From the NCBI GenBank assembly GCA_023515795.1, contig JALGPX010000010.1, positions 16,395-80,394 on the forward strand: DNA of 64,000 nt, read 5' to 3'. A program made the translations under genes and the position numbers. This stretch comes from Amoeboaphelidium occidentale. Lineage: Eukaryota; Aphelidiomycota; Aphelidea. How positions within the stretch are numbered: position 1 is the first letter of the stretch; every line of letters begins with the position of its first letter. The notes below the pieces were generated by a model. It had not been told where the DNA came from. It searched no databases and saw only the letters and a list, made by a program, of their open reading frames with translations. Of the stretch, positions 18,594-27,641 are shown one piece after another.

Positions 18594-19475
18594 TTAAGAG
18601 GTAAATTTAACAACAAAGTAGCCATCTGCTGCTTCGTAAACATAATTATTTTTGCTTAAATAAGTATGAACTCGTTCATACAGTCGATATTTCCCCTTTC
18701 CCGTAATGACCTGAAGGGGCGAAAAAGGTTCACCGATAGATCTAGCATGATGGTTTCTCTTTTTCCATTCCTCCAATTCCTCTTTGAGAACAACTACAGC
18801 CTCTTCCGTTGTCATGTAATGCAAATCAATTGAATTACTTCCACCTTTCCGTTTCTGATCTTGTAACAAGCTTTCTACCGCATGCCAATTTTCTCGAACC
18901 ATTTTACTATTTAAATCTCTGCCCTTTTCAGCATAATAACTCGCCACAACTCTTCCGTAACGGCCTTTTTTAAATTCGGTAGCTGCTCTAGCAAACATGT
19001 CGTTCCTCTGTTTTGCATAGTTCGATGCAATATCGCGGTAAGTTTCGGCAGCACCTGGCACGATATCTTTCCGTTGAATATTAGCAGGCCTGCTAGAACT
19101 TGGTTCGTCAACATCAGCTACAGAATCTTGCGTTTTAACAGGAGAATCTTTAAACACCACAGGAACTTCAACAACTTGCTTTTTAGACTTTTTAGCGCCA
19201 CCACTTATCAACATATCCATAACCGCATCAACATTCCCATTACATTCATCTAATTTTTGTTCTAAATACTTTGCTTCACAATCAGGAAAAGCATCAATTA
19301 GTATTGCCAGCTGATCATCAGACAGATCCTCGACCATCAAGGCCTGTAAAGATAAGTCCACTGAGCCCTGGTTCTTATTTAAAACATTCATTAAATGAGT
19401 GGGATCTTTGTCCGGAAGGCATTCCAATAGAAACGCCAGTTTGGAGTCAAGATCGTCACTCCAACAGTTTTCCAT
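18594..19475 (-). CDS. CUE-CUE-DUF1771-Smr domain protein
   Basis: 293 residues. Residues 7-47 and 50-93 are two CUE-like three-helix ubiquitin-binding folds (LLECLPDKDPTHLMNVLNKN and LIDAFPDCEAKYLEQKLDEC). DUF1771 follows at about 143-205 (YRDIASNYAKQRNDMFARAA). The Smr domain is at 212-293, starting SIDLHYMTTEEAV and ending near VITGKGKYRLYERV. The layout is that of Cue2/N4BP2-type proteins; Cue2 is the Smr endonuclease that cleaves mRNA at collided ribosomes. Canonical Smr motifs are LDxHG and TGxGxHS. Here the positions read IDLHY and TGKGKYR, so the second glycine and the second His are changed and nuclease activity is doubtful. Divergent from the rhomboid gene, with 18 bp between ATGs. 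Confidence 0.85.
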   Translation of the reverse strand: MENCWSDDLDSKLAFLLECLPDKDPTHLMNVLNKNQGSVDLSLQALMVEDLSDDQLAILIDAFPDCEAKYLEQKLDECNGNVDAVMDMLISGGAKKSKKQVVEVPVVFKDSPVKTQDSVADVDEPSSSRPANIQRKDIVPGAAETYRDIASNYAKQRNDMFARAATEFKKGRYGRVVASYYAEKGRDLNSKMVRENWHAVESLLQDQKRKGGSNSIDLHYMTTEEAVVVLKEELEEWKKRNHHARSIGEPFSPLQVITGKGKYRLYERVHTYLSKNNYVYEAADGYFVVKFTS

Positions 19476-19493
19476 CCCACTTTATCTCACAAA

Positions 19494-20072
19494 ATGAATG
19501 CACAAACTCTAACTTACGGAATTATCGGCATCAATTCATTGATTTTCCTCCGATGGAACACAGCAAGGAATCAGGATACTGCTCGTTTCATGCAGAGGAA
19601 CTTTACGACGTCTTATCAGAATTTTAAAGAAGGAAGACCATGGACACTGTTGACCTCATCCTTCAGCCATATCGCTTTACCTCATTTCGCAGTTAATATG
19701 TTTGTTTTGAATTCCTTTGGGCCTTTTATGAATGCGGTATTGGGTAATCGTCGGTTTTTATCCCTTTACTTGGGTTCTGCGCTTAGTGCTTCTGTTTCAA
19801 GCTTGGCCTTTAGCGCAAAAGAGAATCCTAAAAGAACGTCAGTCGGTGCAAGTGGTGCGATTATGGGATTAACTTCTGCTTTTGCTTGTGCTTTTCCCAA
19901 AGCAAGAATCAACTTGTTTTTTGTATTCCCTGTTCCTGCTCCAGTCGCATTAGGTCTATTCCTGCTGTATGATTTTACCATGCTTAATAACAGAGGGTCG
20001 TATGTTGATCATGCTGGACATCTGGGTGGTCTTTTATACGGACTGGGATATTATGCTTTACGGATACGCTGA
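19494..20072 (+). CDS. Rhomboid intramembrane serine protease, PARL/Pcp1-like
   Basis: 192 residues with about six hydrophobic segments. The catalytic serine is in GASGAIMG (residues 118-125) and the catalytic histidine in DHAGHLGG (168-175). The conserved helix-2 region reads HIALPHFAVNMFVLNSFGP, carrying the H-x3-N oxyanion motif. These, with F..FP segments, match the mitochondrial PARL/Pcp1 branch. Such proteases cleave imported inner-membrane proteins, for example the dynamin Mgm1/OPA1. There is no clear presequence at this start, so a mitochondrial N-terminal extension may be missing, or the protein may lie in another membrane. Confidence 0.88.
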   Translation: MNAQTLTYGIIGINSLIFLRWNTARNQDTARFMQRNFTTSYQNFKEGRPWTLLTSSFSHIALPHFAVNMFVLNSFGPFMNAVLGNRRFLSLYLGSALSASVSSLAFSAKENPKRTSVGASGAIMGLTSAFACAFPKARINLFFVFPVPAPVALGLFLLYDFTMLNNRGSYVDHAGHLGGLLYGLGYYALRIR

Positions 20073-20090
20073 TGAACATTATAGAACAGT

Positions 20091-20984
20091 CTATTGCTGA
20101 TACGGATAAGGAGCTTTGGTTCCCTTCTTCTTCAAAATCTTACGCTTCTGTTTCGTACGCACATCCGTAACCCAAACTTCCTCGCAGAATTCCGCTTTCC
20201 ACTTTCTAATAAATGCAGGATCCCATAATTCACTCGCGACGCCTAAATCTTTACAGCAACGCATCAAAGCGTTCGATTTAACACCTTCACACGCTGTCGC
20301 AATTCCATCTCTTGTGAAAAATACTTGTTCTCCTCTTGCCTGCGAGATAAATCTAGAATCTACAATTAGCGCATATTCCCTAGTTAAAATCTTTGATGAT
20401 GTTCCTGTGAATGTGCTGGTAGTCTTGAATAGTTCATCGTGAGCGTGATCTTCATCTTGTTGGACGGTCTTCTTAATCGCGGAAGTCGCTGCATTATTGT
20501 CAAGAATCGAATGAGGACCACGTGGAACTAAACCCCAACCTCCAGGTCCAAATGCCTTGTTCAGTATGCGTCGGTATTTGATTTCTGGTAGATACAAAAG
20601 ACCATTGTTTTCTGTTAAGACTTCGATATCTTCTGCAGGTATTGGAGTCATTAATATTTCCTGGACTTCTCTGCTGAAAGGTTTCGCTGATATGCCATGA
20701 TAAGAACACGTCCAGTCAACACTTGAAGGAATAACCATAGGAGCAGGGTCGAGATCAAATGAAGGAGACACTACCGTTGTCGCTGGCGTGGCCACAGGAG
20801 TATTTTTAATCGTGTCTTTAGAAATAGAAGTCTCTGCAGATGGAGCGGCTTTCTCTGGTTCAGTAGGTGGAGTTAACGGAACCTTTACAACTTCCTTAAC
20901 TTTCGGGGTGATGGCAGGCTTGGGCGCTAATTTTACAGCAACTTTGTAACCGCGAGCAAATTTAATTATCCTCAAAGAATTCAT
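20091..20984 (-). CDS. MGM101: Mgm101, mitochondrial DNA recombination/maintenance protein
   Basis: 297 residues from ATG 20984. The N-terminus ([20 protein letters not shown]) is a basic amphipathic presequence; a Pro/Thr/Val linker leads to the conserved core at about 100-297. Core signatures are [83 protein letters not shown] and [11 protein letters not shown]. Mgm101 is a Rad52-like single-strand annealing protein of mitochondrial nucleoids, needed for mtDNA upkeep in yeasts. It is found mainly in fungi and a few other eukaryotes, so it is strong evidence for lineage. It lies tail-to-tail with the rhomboid gene, 18 bp apart. Confidence 0.95.
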   Translation of the reverse strand: MNSLRIIKFARGYKVAVKLAPKPAITPKVKEVVKVPLTPPTEPEKAAPSAETSISKDTIKNTPVATPATTVVSPSFDLDPAPMVIPSSVDWTCSYHGISAKPFSREVQEILMTPIPAEDIEVLTENNGLLYLPEIKYRRILNKAFGPGGWGLVPRGPHSILDNNAATSAIKKTVQQDEDHAHDELFKTTSTFTGTSSKILTREYALIVDSRFISQARGEQVFFTRDGIATACEGVKSNALMRCCKDLGVASELWDPAFIRKWKAEFCEEVWVTDVRTKQKRKILKKKGTKAPYPYQQ

Positions 20985-21048
20985 GAACAAAAAATGAAGT
21001 CAATAATGAACGTGTCCAAAAAAATATGGAACAGATACAGCAAAAAAG

Positions 21049-21131
21049 AGGCCCTGCTGAGAGTCGAACTCAGGTCTTGAGATGCCTTTGAAATTCAAAG
21101 TCTCACGTCTTAACCGTTGGACGACAAGGCC
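21049..21131 (-). tRNA. tRNA-Gln(UUG), with 11-nt intron
   Basis: The 83-nt gene folds as a cloverleaf: acceptor GGCCTTG/CAGGGCC, D stem GTC/GAC, anticodon stem TGAGA/TCTCA, T arm CTGAG-TTCGACT-CTCAG. The anticodon loop C-T-TTG-A is interrupted after position 37 by an intron at 21094..21084. The mature length is 72, as for eukaryotic tRNA-Gln, and the T arm is close to that of yeast tRNA-Gln. A T6 Pol III terminator follows at 21047..21042. Confidence 0.9.
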
Positions 21132-21421
21132 CCTCGATGACATTAAAATATCTCTTCAAAATTTAATTAAAGATTCGGTTGGATGCTTTCAACAATTCTA
21201 TGAATGTTTTACCTTCTTTCGTTTCATGGAAAATAATATTAGCAGATGCAGGCGTTGTTTACGCCTTAGGTGAGTATGAATGATGATGTGTGACAGTCAA
21301 TTGATTCTCGCGCATCCTTGAAATTCCATTCAACAAGGCAAGAAATTTTAAATTCCGTGGTTAAAGGTTGAAGTTACTCCACGTTTTAATACGAGTTGAA
21401 AAATTCGCTTCTTGTTTCAGA
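21132..21421. other. Upstream flank between tRNA-Gln and the retroelement
   Basis: AT-rich spacer with no gene I can support. A 24-codon frame from ATG 21202 ends next to a donor-like GGTGAGT at 21269, but no downstream exon of any family was recognised. Confidence 0.35.
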
Positions 21422-21584
21422 ATGTCCCATAGTCTTACTGGATCAGCGCAACAACATTAGTCGACCTCTTCAAATTGAGACTTCCGTAAGAAGGACTGCA
21501 ATGTGCTTTAAACCGTGACAATTGGTTTTTATCAGAAATTAACGATCGATTAACGGGCCATATTAGGCGGTTTTATCCCCAACT
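21422..21584. repeat. Left 163-bp terminal repeat (LTR-like)
   Basis: Matches 22539-22701 at all but two positions (G/A and A/C in the AACCRTGACAM stretch near 21515-21525). It lies downstream of the integrase stop on the minus strand. Confidence 0.8.
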
Positions 21585-21817
21585 TGAAAATTCTTCGGGT
21601 GATTATAATAGAACTATATTGACTAGACGTGTAGATCTAACCGGCTCTCCCAGAATTAGTGCGAAGATCGGCCGCCTTTTATATTCCTCCGGCGGTATCA
21701 CGATGTGACATCTATAAGATTGAATCTCCGCTCTATCCAATGATCTATTCTCCATGTGACTATCCACGTTCCAGAATCTGTACACGTGGTTTACCCCTGA
21801 TTTACCGATAGATCTTC

Positions 21818-22537
21818 TTATCTTGAAGATAACTCTTTCACTTCCTCCCCATCTTCAAGATTCTTCCCTGAGTAGTCTTCAAACTCTTCCAACTTGTCAT
21901 CTGTCCATAGCTGTGTTGGAGTCTCATTAATTCGACATCTCTTTAAACGATCTCTGTGAACTAAATCTTGTTTAACATTTCCTTTAGGATCAACCAACTT
22001 ATAAACGCCACTTGACTTTGCTTCTAGGACTTTATAAGGACCAATCCAATTAGGTTTGAATTTCTCCTTTATCTTCATAGGTCTCGAAAGTAGAACCCAT
22101 TCTCCAACTTTAAGTGGATCTTCGCGTACAAGCTTGTCATAGTATATCTTCCTCTGAGCGGCGCTCTTATTTGATCGTTCGTAAGCAGCCTCTCGCCATA
22201 ATTTCAAATCTTCTAGCAGCTTTGCGCGAATTTCCGCAACATCCTTTGGATTCCTTTCACTCAGACAAAAAGGCGGTGTCGTATCTCCAGGGTAACGAGG
22301 ATCGACTCCATATAGCAACTTGAATGGTGTGTATCCAGTTACCTGATGCAGTCTGGTACGACAATGAAAAATTGCTTCTTGTAAGAACATATCCCACTTA
22401 TGAATAGCGGCACCACAACATTTGGCAATAATGCGAGTAAGTGAGCCATTGAAGTTCTCCACCTTACCGTTTGTTCTCGGATGATAGGAGGAGGTCTTCT
22501 TATGCTTCGTCTTCAGTATTTCTAAGTACTTTTCTGT
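21818..22537 (-). pseudogene. Retrotransposon integrase, C-terminal 239 residues (5' end lost at an N)
   Basis: The frame is open from 22537 to a stop at 21818. It starts TEKYLEILKTKHKKTSSYHP followed by RTNGKVENFNGSL. This is the end of the integrase catalytic core, with the YHPRTNGKVE motif carrying the last residue of the D,D35E triad. Next come HCRTRLHQVTGYTPFKLLYG and the C-terminal chromodomain-like/GPY-F module IGPYKVLEAKSSGVYKLVDP, typical of Ty3/gypsy integrases. The remaining Asp residues would lie beyond the N, so the fragment as assembled cannot be active. Whether a full copy exists in the genome is not visible here. Confidence 0.85.
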
Positions 22538-22538
22538 N

Positions 22539-22701
22539 ATGTCCCATAGTCTTACTGGATCAGCGCAACAACATTAGTCGACCTCTTCAAATTGAGACTT
22601 CCGTAAGAAGGACTGCAATGTGCTTTAAACCATGACACTTGGTTTTTATCAGAAATTAACGATCGATTAACGGGCCATATTAGGCGGTTTTATCCCCAAC
22701 T
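22539..22701. repeat. Right 163-bp terminal repeat (LTR-like)
   Basis: Second copy of the repeat, starting one base after the N at 22538 and ending 4 bp before the tRNA-Gln(CUG) gene. Confidence 0.8.
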
Positions 22702-22705
22702 CATC

Positions 22706-22790
22706 GGCCTTATCGTCCAACGGTTAAGACGTGAGACTCTGACCAAGTTAGTGTTATCTCAAGACCTGAGTTCGACTCTCAGTAGGGCCT
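22706..22790 (+). tRNA. tRNA-Gln(CUG), with 13-nt intron
   Basis: 85 nt: acceptor GGCCTTA/TAGGGCC, D stem GTC/GAC, anticodon stem TGAGA/TCTCA, loop C-T-CTG-A with an intron at 22743..22755, T arm CTGAG-TTCGACT-CTCAG. Mature length is 72. It is nearly identical to the tRNA-Gln(UUG) gene 1.6 kb away in its D and T arms and differs mainly in anticodon and intron. A T6 terminator lies at 22792..22797. Confidence 0.9.
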
Positions 22791-22823
22791 CTTTTTTGCG
22801 AATTCCTGCAAAAATAGCAGCAG

Positions 22824-23792
22824 TCATTGCGTTTTATTTTTTATCGCTTTGTATAGATCAGTTGCTTGCTTGAGGTGAAAGAATCTGACGCAGAATGTTT
22901 CCATTTCCAAGCGCGTGATATCAGGCACAGTTCCTTCTTTGTAAAGTCTTTGTAAGAATATCAAAAACACAATTGCCAAACCGTCATCTTCTGCTGCTGA
23001 AATTAGATCGCAGTATTTAGATATGAAGACAGCCAATATGTCCTCGGTCATTAGAGATCGTATTGAGTTCATGACATCAATGAATTGCGAATAAGCCCTG
23101 TTATGGTTTAAAATAGACCGAGTCAATTCTGGAGAATAATTTTGCTGTAAGTAAGCTTTTGCAACATCGATATTATTCATAATCATACCGTGAATCTTTG
23201 AATCAGACATCTCCACAAAGTAACCATATCGAATTAATGAGGTGCACTCTGTACTTTTCTTTAAAGATAATGGCCGTTTAGCTGCGGATTTTAAAAGTCT
23301 CTTCAGCGTGCCAATTGATCCTGTACTATCACATATTATCAGGGGAATGATGTCTGGAACAATCCATGTTAGATCTGAAGCATCAACAAGGTCTTTTAAA
23401 GCCACCATTTCCCACTTTAATATTAAATCTATGGCGGATTCGAACGTCAAATGCCAAAGGGTATCCAAGCATTTACTGTTTTTAACAAAATTTGTAGTAA
23501 ACCGTCGCAGGGTGCACTGATCGGTGTTATTCCTAAGCCATGATAACATAAAAGGATGAAAACATTCAGCGTTGGCTTTAACCGCATAGATGCATATTAA
23601 AGCACATTCTAAAAGATCTTTGGAATCATAAGTAGATGAACTCTCAAAGCAGTAAATGTTAAGGCATATTTGTAGCGACAAGCAAGAAGATTTACTCCCA
23701 TATCCACAAATTTCTTCGCTCGCTCTTGATACTGGAAACGATGCAGGGCATTTTATAGATAGTTTCTCTATAATGTAATCCAGAAGTTTCAT
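22824..23792 (-). CDS. Unknown alpha-helical protein, 322 residues
   Basis: Family not recognised. The sequence is helical throughout, Cys- and Leu-rich in the first half (KSSCLSLQICLNIYCFESSS), with no transmembrane segment strong enough to call and no signal peptide. The mid-region VPDIIPLIICDSTGSIGTLK is hydrophobic but probably buried. The helix pairs could form a HEAT/ARM-like solenoid. It lies between tRNA-Gln and tRNA-Ile and ends 33 bp from the tRNA-Gln(CUG) 3' end. Its long uninterrupted frame and normal composition argue that it is real. Confidence 0.65.
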   Translation of the reverse strand: MKLLDYIIEKLSIKCPASFPVSRASEEICGYGSKSSCLSLQICLNIYCFESSSTYDSKDLLECALICIYAVKANAECFHPFMLSWLRNNTDQCTLRRFTTNFVKNSKCLDTLWHLTFESAIDLILKWEMVALKDLVDASDLTWIVPDIIPLIICDSTGSIGTLKRLLKSAAKRPLSLKKSTECTSLIRYGYFVEMSDSKIHGMIMNNIDVAKAYLQQNYSPELTRSILNHNRAYSQFIDVMNSIRSLMTEDILAVFISKYCDLISAAEDDGLAIVFLIFLQRLYKEGTVPDITRLEMETFCVRFFHLKQATDLYKAIKNKTQ

Positions 23793-23847
23793 TTTACAGA
23801 CAAGATCCTATTTTCAAATTCATTCAGCAAAAATTCAATTCAAAAAG

Positions 23848-23948
23848 TGCGCCTGGTGAGGATTGAACTCACGATATCCGCGTAACTCACGGTATTGACT
23901 CGCAAAATCAATATAAGCACGGCGCATTAACCACTATGCTACAGGCGC
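23848..23948 (-). tRNA. tRNA-Ile(UAU), with 28-nt intron
   Basis: 101 nt: acceptor GCGCCTG/CAGGCGC, D stem GCA/TGC, anticodon stem CCGTG/CGCGG, loop C-T-TAT-A with a 28-nt intron, variable loop ATATC, T arm GTGAG-TTCAATC-CTCAC. Mature length is 73. The UAU isoacceptor carries an intron in many fungi. The T5 terminator is at 23846..23842. Confidence 0.9.
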
Positions 23949-24080
23949 TATTATCAACCAAGATTAATAATTAGAATACATTTTGATGGAAACTCTTTCT
24001 AGACTTTCTTCTTTTAACTCTAATGCAACGTTTGAATAAAGTTCCTTCGAAATCCTTTATTGATTGAGTTAAGGCGCACT

Positions 24081-25190
24081 TCATAAGCTGCTAGAGTGTT
24101 GGGTTTCCAACCAACGTTCGCAGTCAAGTGCAGCCATACAACCACTTCCTGCTGCTGTGACAGCTTGTCTGTACTTTTTGTCAGCTACATCACCTGCTGC
24201 GAAGACACCTTCAACATTAGTTTCAGAAGAGTGTGCTTTCTGGTGGACAATGTAACCATCAGAATCACATTCAACTTGATAAGCATTAGTCTTTGGATTT
24301 TTCAAGAAGGACGTATTAGGAATGTGACCAATAGCGTAGAATAATCCATTAACATCTAACTCGCTCTTAGCTCCGGTCTTGGTATCTTCCAAGGCAAGCT
24401 TTTCCAACAAACGTCCGGAACCTTTAGCTTCAGTAGGAACAGTGTTCCACTTAATTTCAATCTTGCTGTTGGATAAAACACGATCTTGCATAGCTTTTGA
24501 AGCTCTCATTTGGTCTCTTCTAACTAGCAAATAGACTTTACTTGCATACTTTGTCAAATAAGTAGCTTCCTCAGCTGCTGTATCGCCACCACCAACAACG
24601 GCTAAAGGCTTGTTTCTAAAGATCGGAGCAGCACCATCACAAACTGCACACGCTGAGATACCTGCTTGCCAAAACTTGTCTTCTCCAGGCAAATGCAGTC
24701 TCTTTGCAGTTGCACCAGTTGCGATGATCAACGACTTGGTTAAAATCGGCTCAACCTGTTCACCCTCTTCCATGGATGAGACCATACCTTCGGTCCATAA
24801 CTTAAAAGGACGACTTTGTAAGTCAACTCGTGCAATCGTCTCAGTGAAGATTGTGGTATCGCAGTGAACACTCTGCGCACGCATTCTGTCCATCAAAGCA
24901 GAACCAGAAATACCTTCGGGAAAGCCTGGAAAGTTCTCAACATCTGTAGTAGTTGTCAATTGACCTCCTGGCGCAACACCCCCAGCAAGAAAGCCCTCAT
25001 ACAAGATCGGAGACAAGCGAGCTCTTCCAGCATATATAGCTGCAGTATGCGCTGCAGGCCCGGAGCCAACTATTACAACGTTTTTAACAGGATCTGTCAT
25101 TGTGTCTTTCATTAAGGAGAATCGTTTGCTAAATGCTTTGGTAAGATTTGACGTCAGATAAGCTTGATTTCGACAAACAACGGCGAGCAT
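24081..25190 (-). CDS. TRR1: Thioredoxin reductase (low-Mr, NADPH-dependent)
   Basis: 369 residues from ATG 25190; the conserved enzyme starts near [20 protein letters not shown] (FAD-binding GxGxxA). Further motifs: [18 protein letters not shown], the redox pair in [11 protein letters not shown] (CxxC), [15 protein letters not shown] (NADPH-binding GGGDSA type) and [20 protein letters not shown] (second FAD motif). It keeps thioredoxin reduced and is the 35-kDa type of fungi, plants and bacteria, not the animal selenoenzyme. Residues 1-26 from ATG 25190 ([20 protein letters not shown]) look like a mitochondrial presequence. ATG 25112 (MKDTMTDP) would give a 343-residue cytosolic form. Two forms from one gene are therefore plausible. 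Confidence 0.95.
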   Translation of the reverse strand: MLAVVCRNQAYLTSNLTKAFSKRFSLMKDTMTDPVKNVVIVGSGPAAHTAAIYAGRARLSPILYEGFLAGGVAPGGQLTTTTDVENFPGFPEGISGSALMDRMRAQSVHCDTTIFTETIARVDLQSRPFKLWTEGMVSSMEEGEQVEPILTKSLIIATGATAKRLHLPGEDKFWQAGISACAVCDGAAPIFRNKPLAVVGGGDTAAEEATYLTKYASKVYLLVRRDQMRASKAMQDRVLSNSKIEIKWNTVPTEAKGSGRLLEKLALEDTKTGAKSELDVNGLFYAIGHIPNTSFLKNPKTNAYQVECDSDGYIVHQKAHSSETNVEGVFAAGDVADKKYRQAVTAAGSGCMAALDCERWLETQHSSSL

Positions 25191-26619
25191 GAAGAACCAA
25201 CGATGGCAATTGTTCGTGCTCTTCACTGTAGTATTGGTAGAACCTGTTGCTCTTACTATCATCATTCCATTTATTTATTCAATGACAAAGAGCTTTGGGA
25301 TAGCCGAGGATGAGCGCGATGTTGGTTTCTATGTTGGCATGCTTGTGGGTAGTTTTTCTTTTTGTCAGTTCCTATCTTCCACTTTCTGGGGATCTTTGAG
25401 CAATAGGATAGGAAGAAAGCCCGTAATATTGTGGGGTCTATTATGCAATTGTATTACGTCTTTAATGTTTGGGTTCTCCAAGAATTATACATTCGCTCTG
25501 GTTGTTCGATCGATATCGGGTCTAATGAATGGAAACATCGCCGTTGCGAAATGCGTGCTTGGGGAGACGTCTGAAACTGCAGAAGAGCAGAGCTTTGGTT
25601 TCTCTTTATTTGGCTTTGCATTTGGTTTAGGATCAATTGTCGCTCCAACCCTTGGTGGTTTATTGTCACACCCTGCAGAGAACTTTCCAGACGTATTTGG
25701 CGGCTCAGAATTCTTTATAACGTTTCCTTATCTATTACCTTGTATGATATCATCGTCTGTTGCGTTTTTTGGCTTTCTATCTGGTTACTTCTATCTTGAG
25801 GAAAGTTTGAAATTGAAGCATCAAGAAGATGCGGTTGAAGTTGAAGAAAACGATGAAAGTACGTCTTTGCTGGCGAATAAGAAATCAGATGAAGCATATA
25901 TGTCGTATGATACTCTTCCTGCAGATAAAGAAGCTGAAGTTATACTTGATCCAAACTATTCATGGCGAGCAGCTCCTCCCGTTATTTTTGCGTACGCGTT
26001 GCTGGCTACAACTAATATTGTGTTCCAAGAAATATACAGCATCTGGGCTCAGGAAAAGATATCTTATGGTGGCTTAGGATGGAGAGAGAAAGAAGTTGGG
26101 TTATCTTTAATGGTTAGTGGTGTGTTTCTGTTGTTCACTCAGAGTGTTTTGTATCCAAAATTAGAAGCCAGATTTGGTCTATTGTCTTTGTTTCGTATTG
26201 CTCGGCTACTGGAATGCCCTGTTTTGTTTCTTACTGGATTCATCAGTGTATTTCATGAGAATGGTTATGTGGTTTGGTCGTTAACAATTGTTCATCATAT
26301 TTTTAGAATTATCTCCGCGGTATGCAGCTTCACTCCAATTATGATAATGGTGAATAACAGTGCTGATGCAAAAACACTGGGAATCGTTAATGGAATTGCT
26401 CAGGCTGTTGCGTCGCTTGTAAGAGGAATCGGCCCTCTGTTTGGCGGATTAATATGGGCATTCTCCCTCAAGTCAGATCTTGGATATCCCTTCAATTATC
26501 ATTTCGTGTTTATTTTAATGTGCGCCTTGTCCTTCTTCACGTGGCTTGAGAGTTATTTGATACTTCCGGAAACGGAAAAATCTCATATCAACCTTGGTTC
26601 TCACATTGCGCTTGAATAG
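25189..26619 (+). CDS. MFS transporter, ZIF/tetracycline-resistance-like
   Basis: 476 residues with about 12 membrane helices. The first helix ([20 protein letters not shown]) directly follows the start, so ATG 25189 is needed. The MFS signature between helices 2 and 3 reads [16 protein letters not shown], close to the G-x3-D-R-x-G-R-R/K consensus, with N in place of D. A hydrophilic central loop (residues 205-250) separates the halves. The sequence resembles the fungal/plant group that includes zinc-induced facilitators and yeast YCR023C. The substrate is unknown; small organic or metal-chelating molecules are typical. Confidence 0.85.
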   Translation: MKNQRWQLFVLFTVVLVEPVALTIIIPFIYSMTKSFGIAEDERDVGFYVGMLVGSFSFCQFLSSTFWGSLSNRIGRKPVILWGLLCNCITSLMFGFSKNYTFALVVRSISGLMNGNIAVAKCVLGETSETAEEQSFGFSLFGFAFGLGSIVAPTLGGLLSHPAENFPDVFGGSEFFITFPYLLPCMISSSVAFFGFLSGYFYLEESLKLKHQEDAVEVEENDESTSLLANKKSDEAYMSYDTLPADKEAEVILDPNYSWRAAPPVIFAYALLATTNIVFQEIYSIWAQEKISYGGLGWREKEVGLSLMVSGVFLLFTQSVLYPKLEARFGLLSLFRIARLLECPVLFLTGFISVFHENGYVVWSLTIVHHIFRIISAVCSFTPIMIMVNNSADAKTLGIVNGIAQAVASLVRGIGPLFGGLIWAFSLKSDLGYPFNYHFVFILMCALSFFTWLESYLILPETEKSHINLGSHIALE

Positions 26620-26640
26620 AATTTCAATTTTTACCATAAA

Positions 26641-27633
26641 ATGAACGTTTCAACTTTAAGAAAATCATTAATTGCCGTGCTTTTTGGAAACTTGTTAATT
26701 ATATGTCTGTATTACTTTTGCTATAGTTCGAACTTGTCTTCTAACTTGGTCACGCTTTCCGTTTCTAAGGACAAACCTCTGGTGCTATTCATTGCAATTG
26801 GATCTGGTCCTGACAATACTGACAGGAGAAAAGAGCAAAGAGCCTCGTGGCTTAAATGGCTTGAAAGCACTGAAGGTGTGACCTATAAATTCTTTACAGA
26901 CAAAGTCCCATACGATCGATTCAAAGAAAGCGACATTATTGAACTTCATACTTTAGGCGGACGCACGACAAACGTTGGTGAGAGGGCCTTTTTGACTCTG
27001 AAGTACGCCTTGAAACATTACACCTTCGATTATTTGTTGAAGATTGACGATGATTCCTTCCTGTGCCTTCCTACGCTATTGAATGAGCTGAAGTCGGGCA
27101 AGCGACCGTCAGAACGTTTTATTTGGGGTAAATACTGGCGAAGAAGGGGAAAATGGGCCAACAAGATAAGAATGGATGAGAATTTCCTGTTATTTTCGCG
27201 TGATGTGGTATCGTTCATTGTTTCAGGTGTAGAGCATAATATTCTCGCTTTTGATGGATCTGTTAACTTTGCCGTTAATTTGGCTTTCTGGACGCATTTC
27301 ATGAACTTGACTCTATTCGATGATCACAGTCGAATTGATGCACAGCAAGGCAAACTAACGAGATATATGCATGAACCACACAATCAGTCTTTTACTGAAT
27401 TCAATCCAGTTGAAGGAAGCTATGATACTTTTTGCAATTATTACTTGTACGCTCACCATGTCCATCCGAATGTAATGCAAAAGGTATACGAGACAAATCG
27501 TGATTATGACTCCAAAACGGCAAAATACATTGAGACAACTTCAAAGCCAAACATAAGCTATTATTTATTTGAGACAGAGAGCAAGAGATTCTCCGGAAAG
27601 CTGCCCCATTGTGTTTGTGATTCTTTTTTGTGA
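26641..27633 (+). CDS. GT31 beta-1,3-galactosyltransferase-like protein
   Basis: 330 residues, type II membrane layout: short cytosolic tail, one anchor at about 11-28 (LIAVLFGNLLIICLYYF), then a lumenal catalytic domain. GT31 motifs: RRKEQRASWLKW (family RxxxRxTW), ERAFLTLKYALKH, FDYLLKIDDDSFLCLPTLLN (the DDD metal-binding motif) and GVEHNILAFDGSVNF in the acceptor region. It should add a beta-1,3-linked sugar in the Golgi. It starts 21 bp after the transporter stop on the same strand. Confidence 0.85.
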   Translation: MNVSTLRKSLIAVLFGNLLIICLYYFCYSSNLSSNLVTLSVSKDKPLVLFIAIGSGPDNTDRRKEQRASWLKWLESTEGVTYKFFTDKVPYDRFKESDIIELHTLGGRTTNVGERAFLTLKYALKHYTFDYLLKIDDDSFLCLPTLLNELKSGKRPSERFIWGKYWRRRGKWANKIRMDENFLLFSRDVVSFIVSGVEHNILAFDGSVNFAVNLAFWTHFMNLTLFDDHSRIDAQQGKLTRYMHEPHNQSFTEFNPVEGSYDTFCNYYLYAHHVHPNVMQKVYETNRDYDSKTAKYIETTSKPNISYYLFETESKRFSGKLPHCVCDSFL

Positions 27634-27641
27634 CAGACAAG

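Larger units (their letters stand above)
21422..22701 (-). mobile_element. Ty3/gypsy-type LTR retrotransposon remnant between two tRNA-Gln genes
   Basis: Two direct copies of a 163-bp sequence (21422-21584 and 22539-22701, two mismatches) bracket the end of an integrase gene. The copies begin ATGTCCCATAGTC and end TATCCCCAACT. The coding strand is minus, so the right copy stands where the 5' LTR would be and the left copy where the 3' LTR would be. A single N at 22538 abuts the right copy, so gag, protease, RT and RNase H are missing at what is probably an assembly join rather than a true deletion. The right repeat ends 4 bp before the 5' end of a tRNA-Gln gene. No matching target-site duplication or TG..CA ends are clear, so the borders are approximate. 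Confidence 0.7.

Noticed and set aside
21082-21273. 63-codon plus-strand frame across the tRNA-Gln gene
   Set aside because: Its first part is the tRNA read antisense; the rest is AT-rich spacer.
21202-21520. Possible spliced ORF from ATG 21202 into the left terminal repeat (through TTTCAG at 21420)
   Set aside because: The join is in frame for about 55 codons, but the product resembles nothing and a chance open frame of this size is expected.
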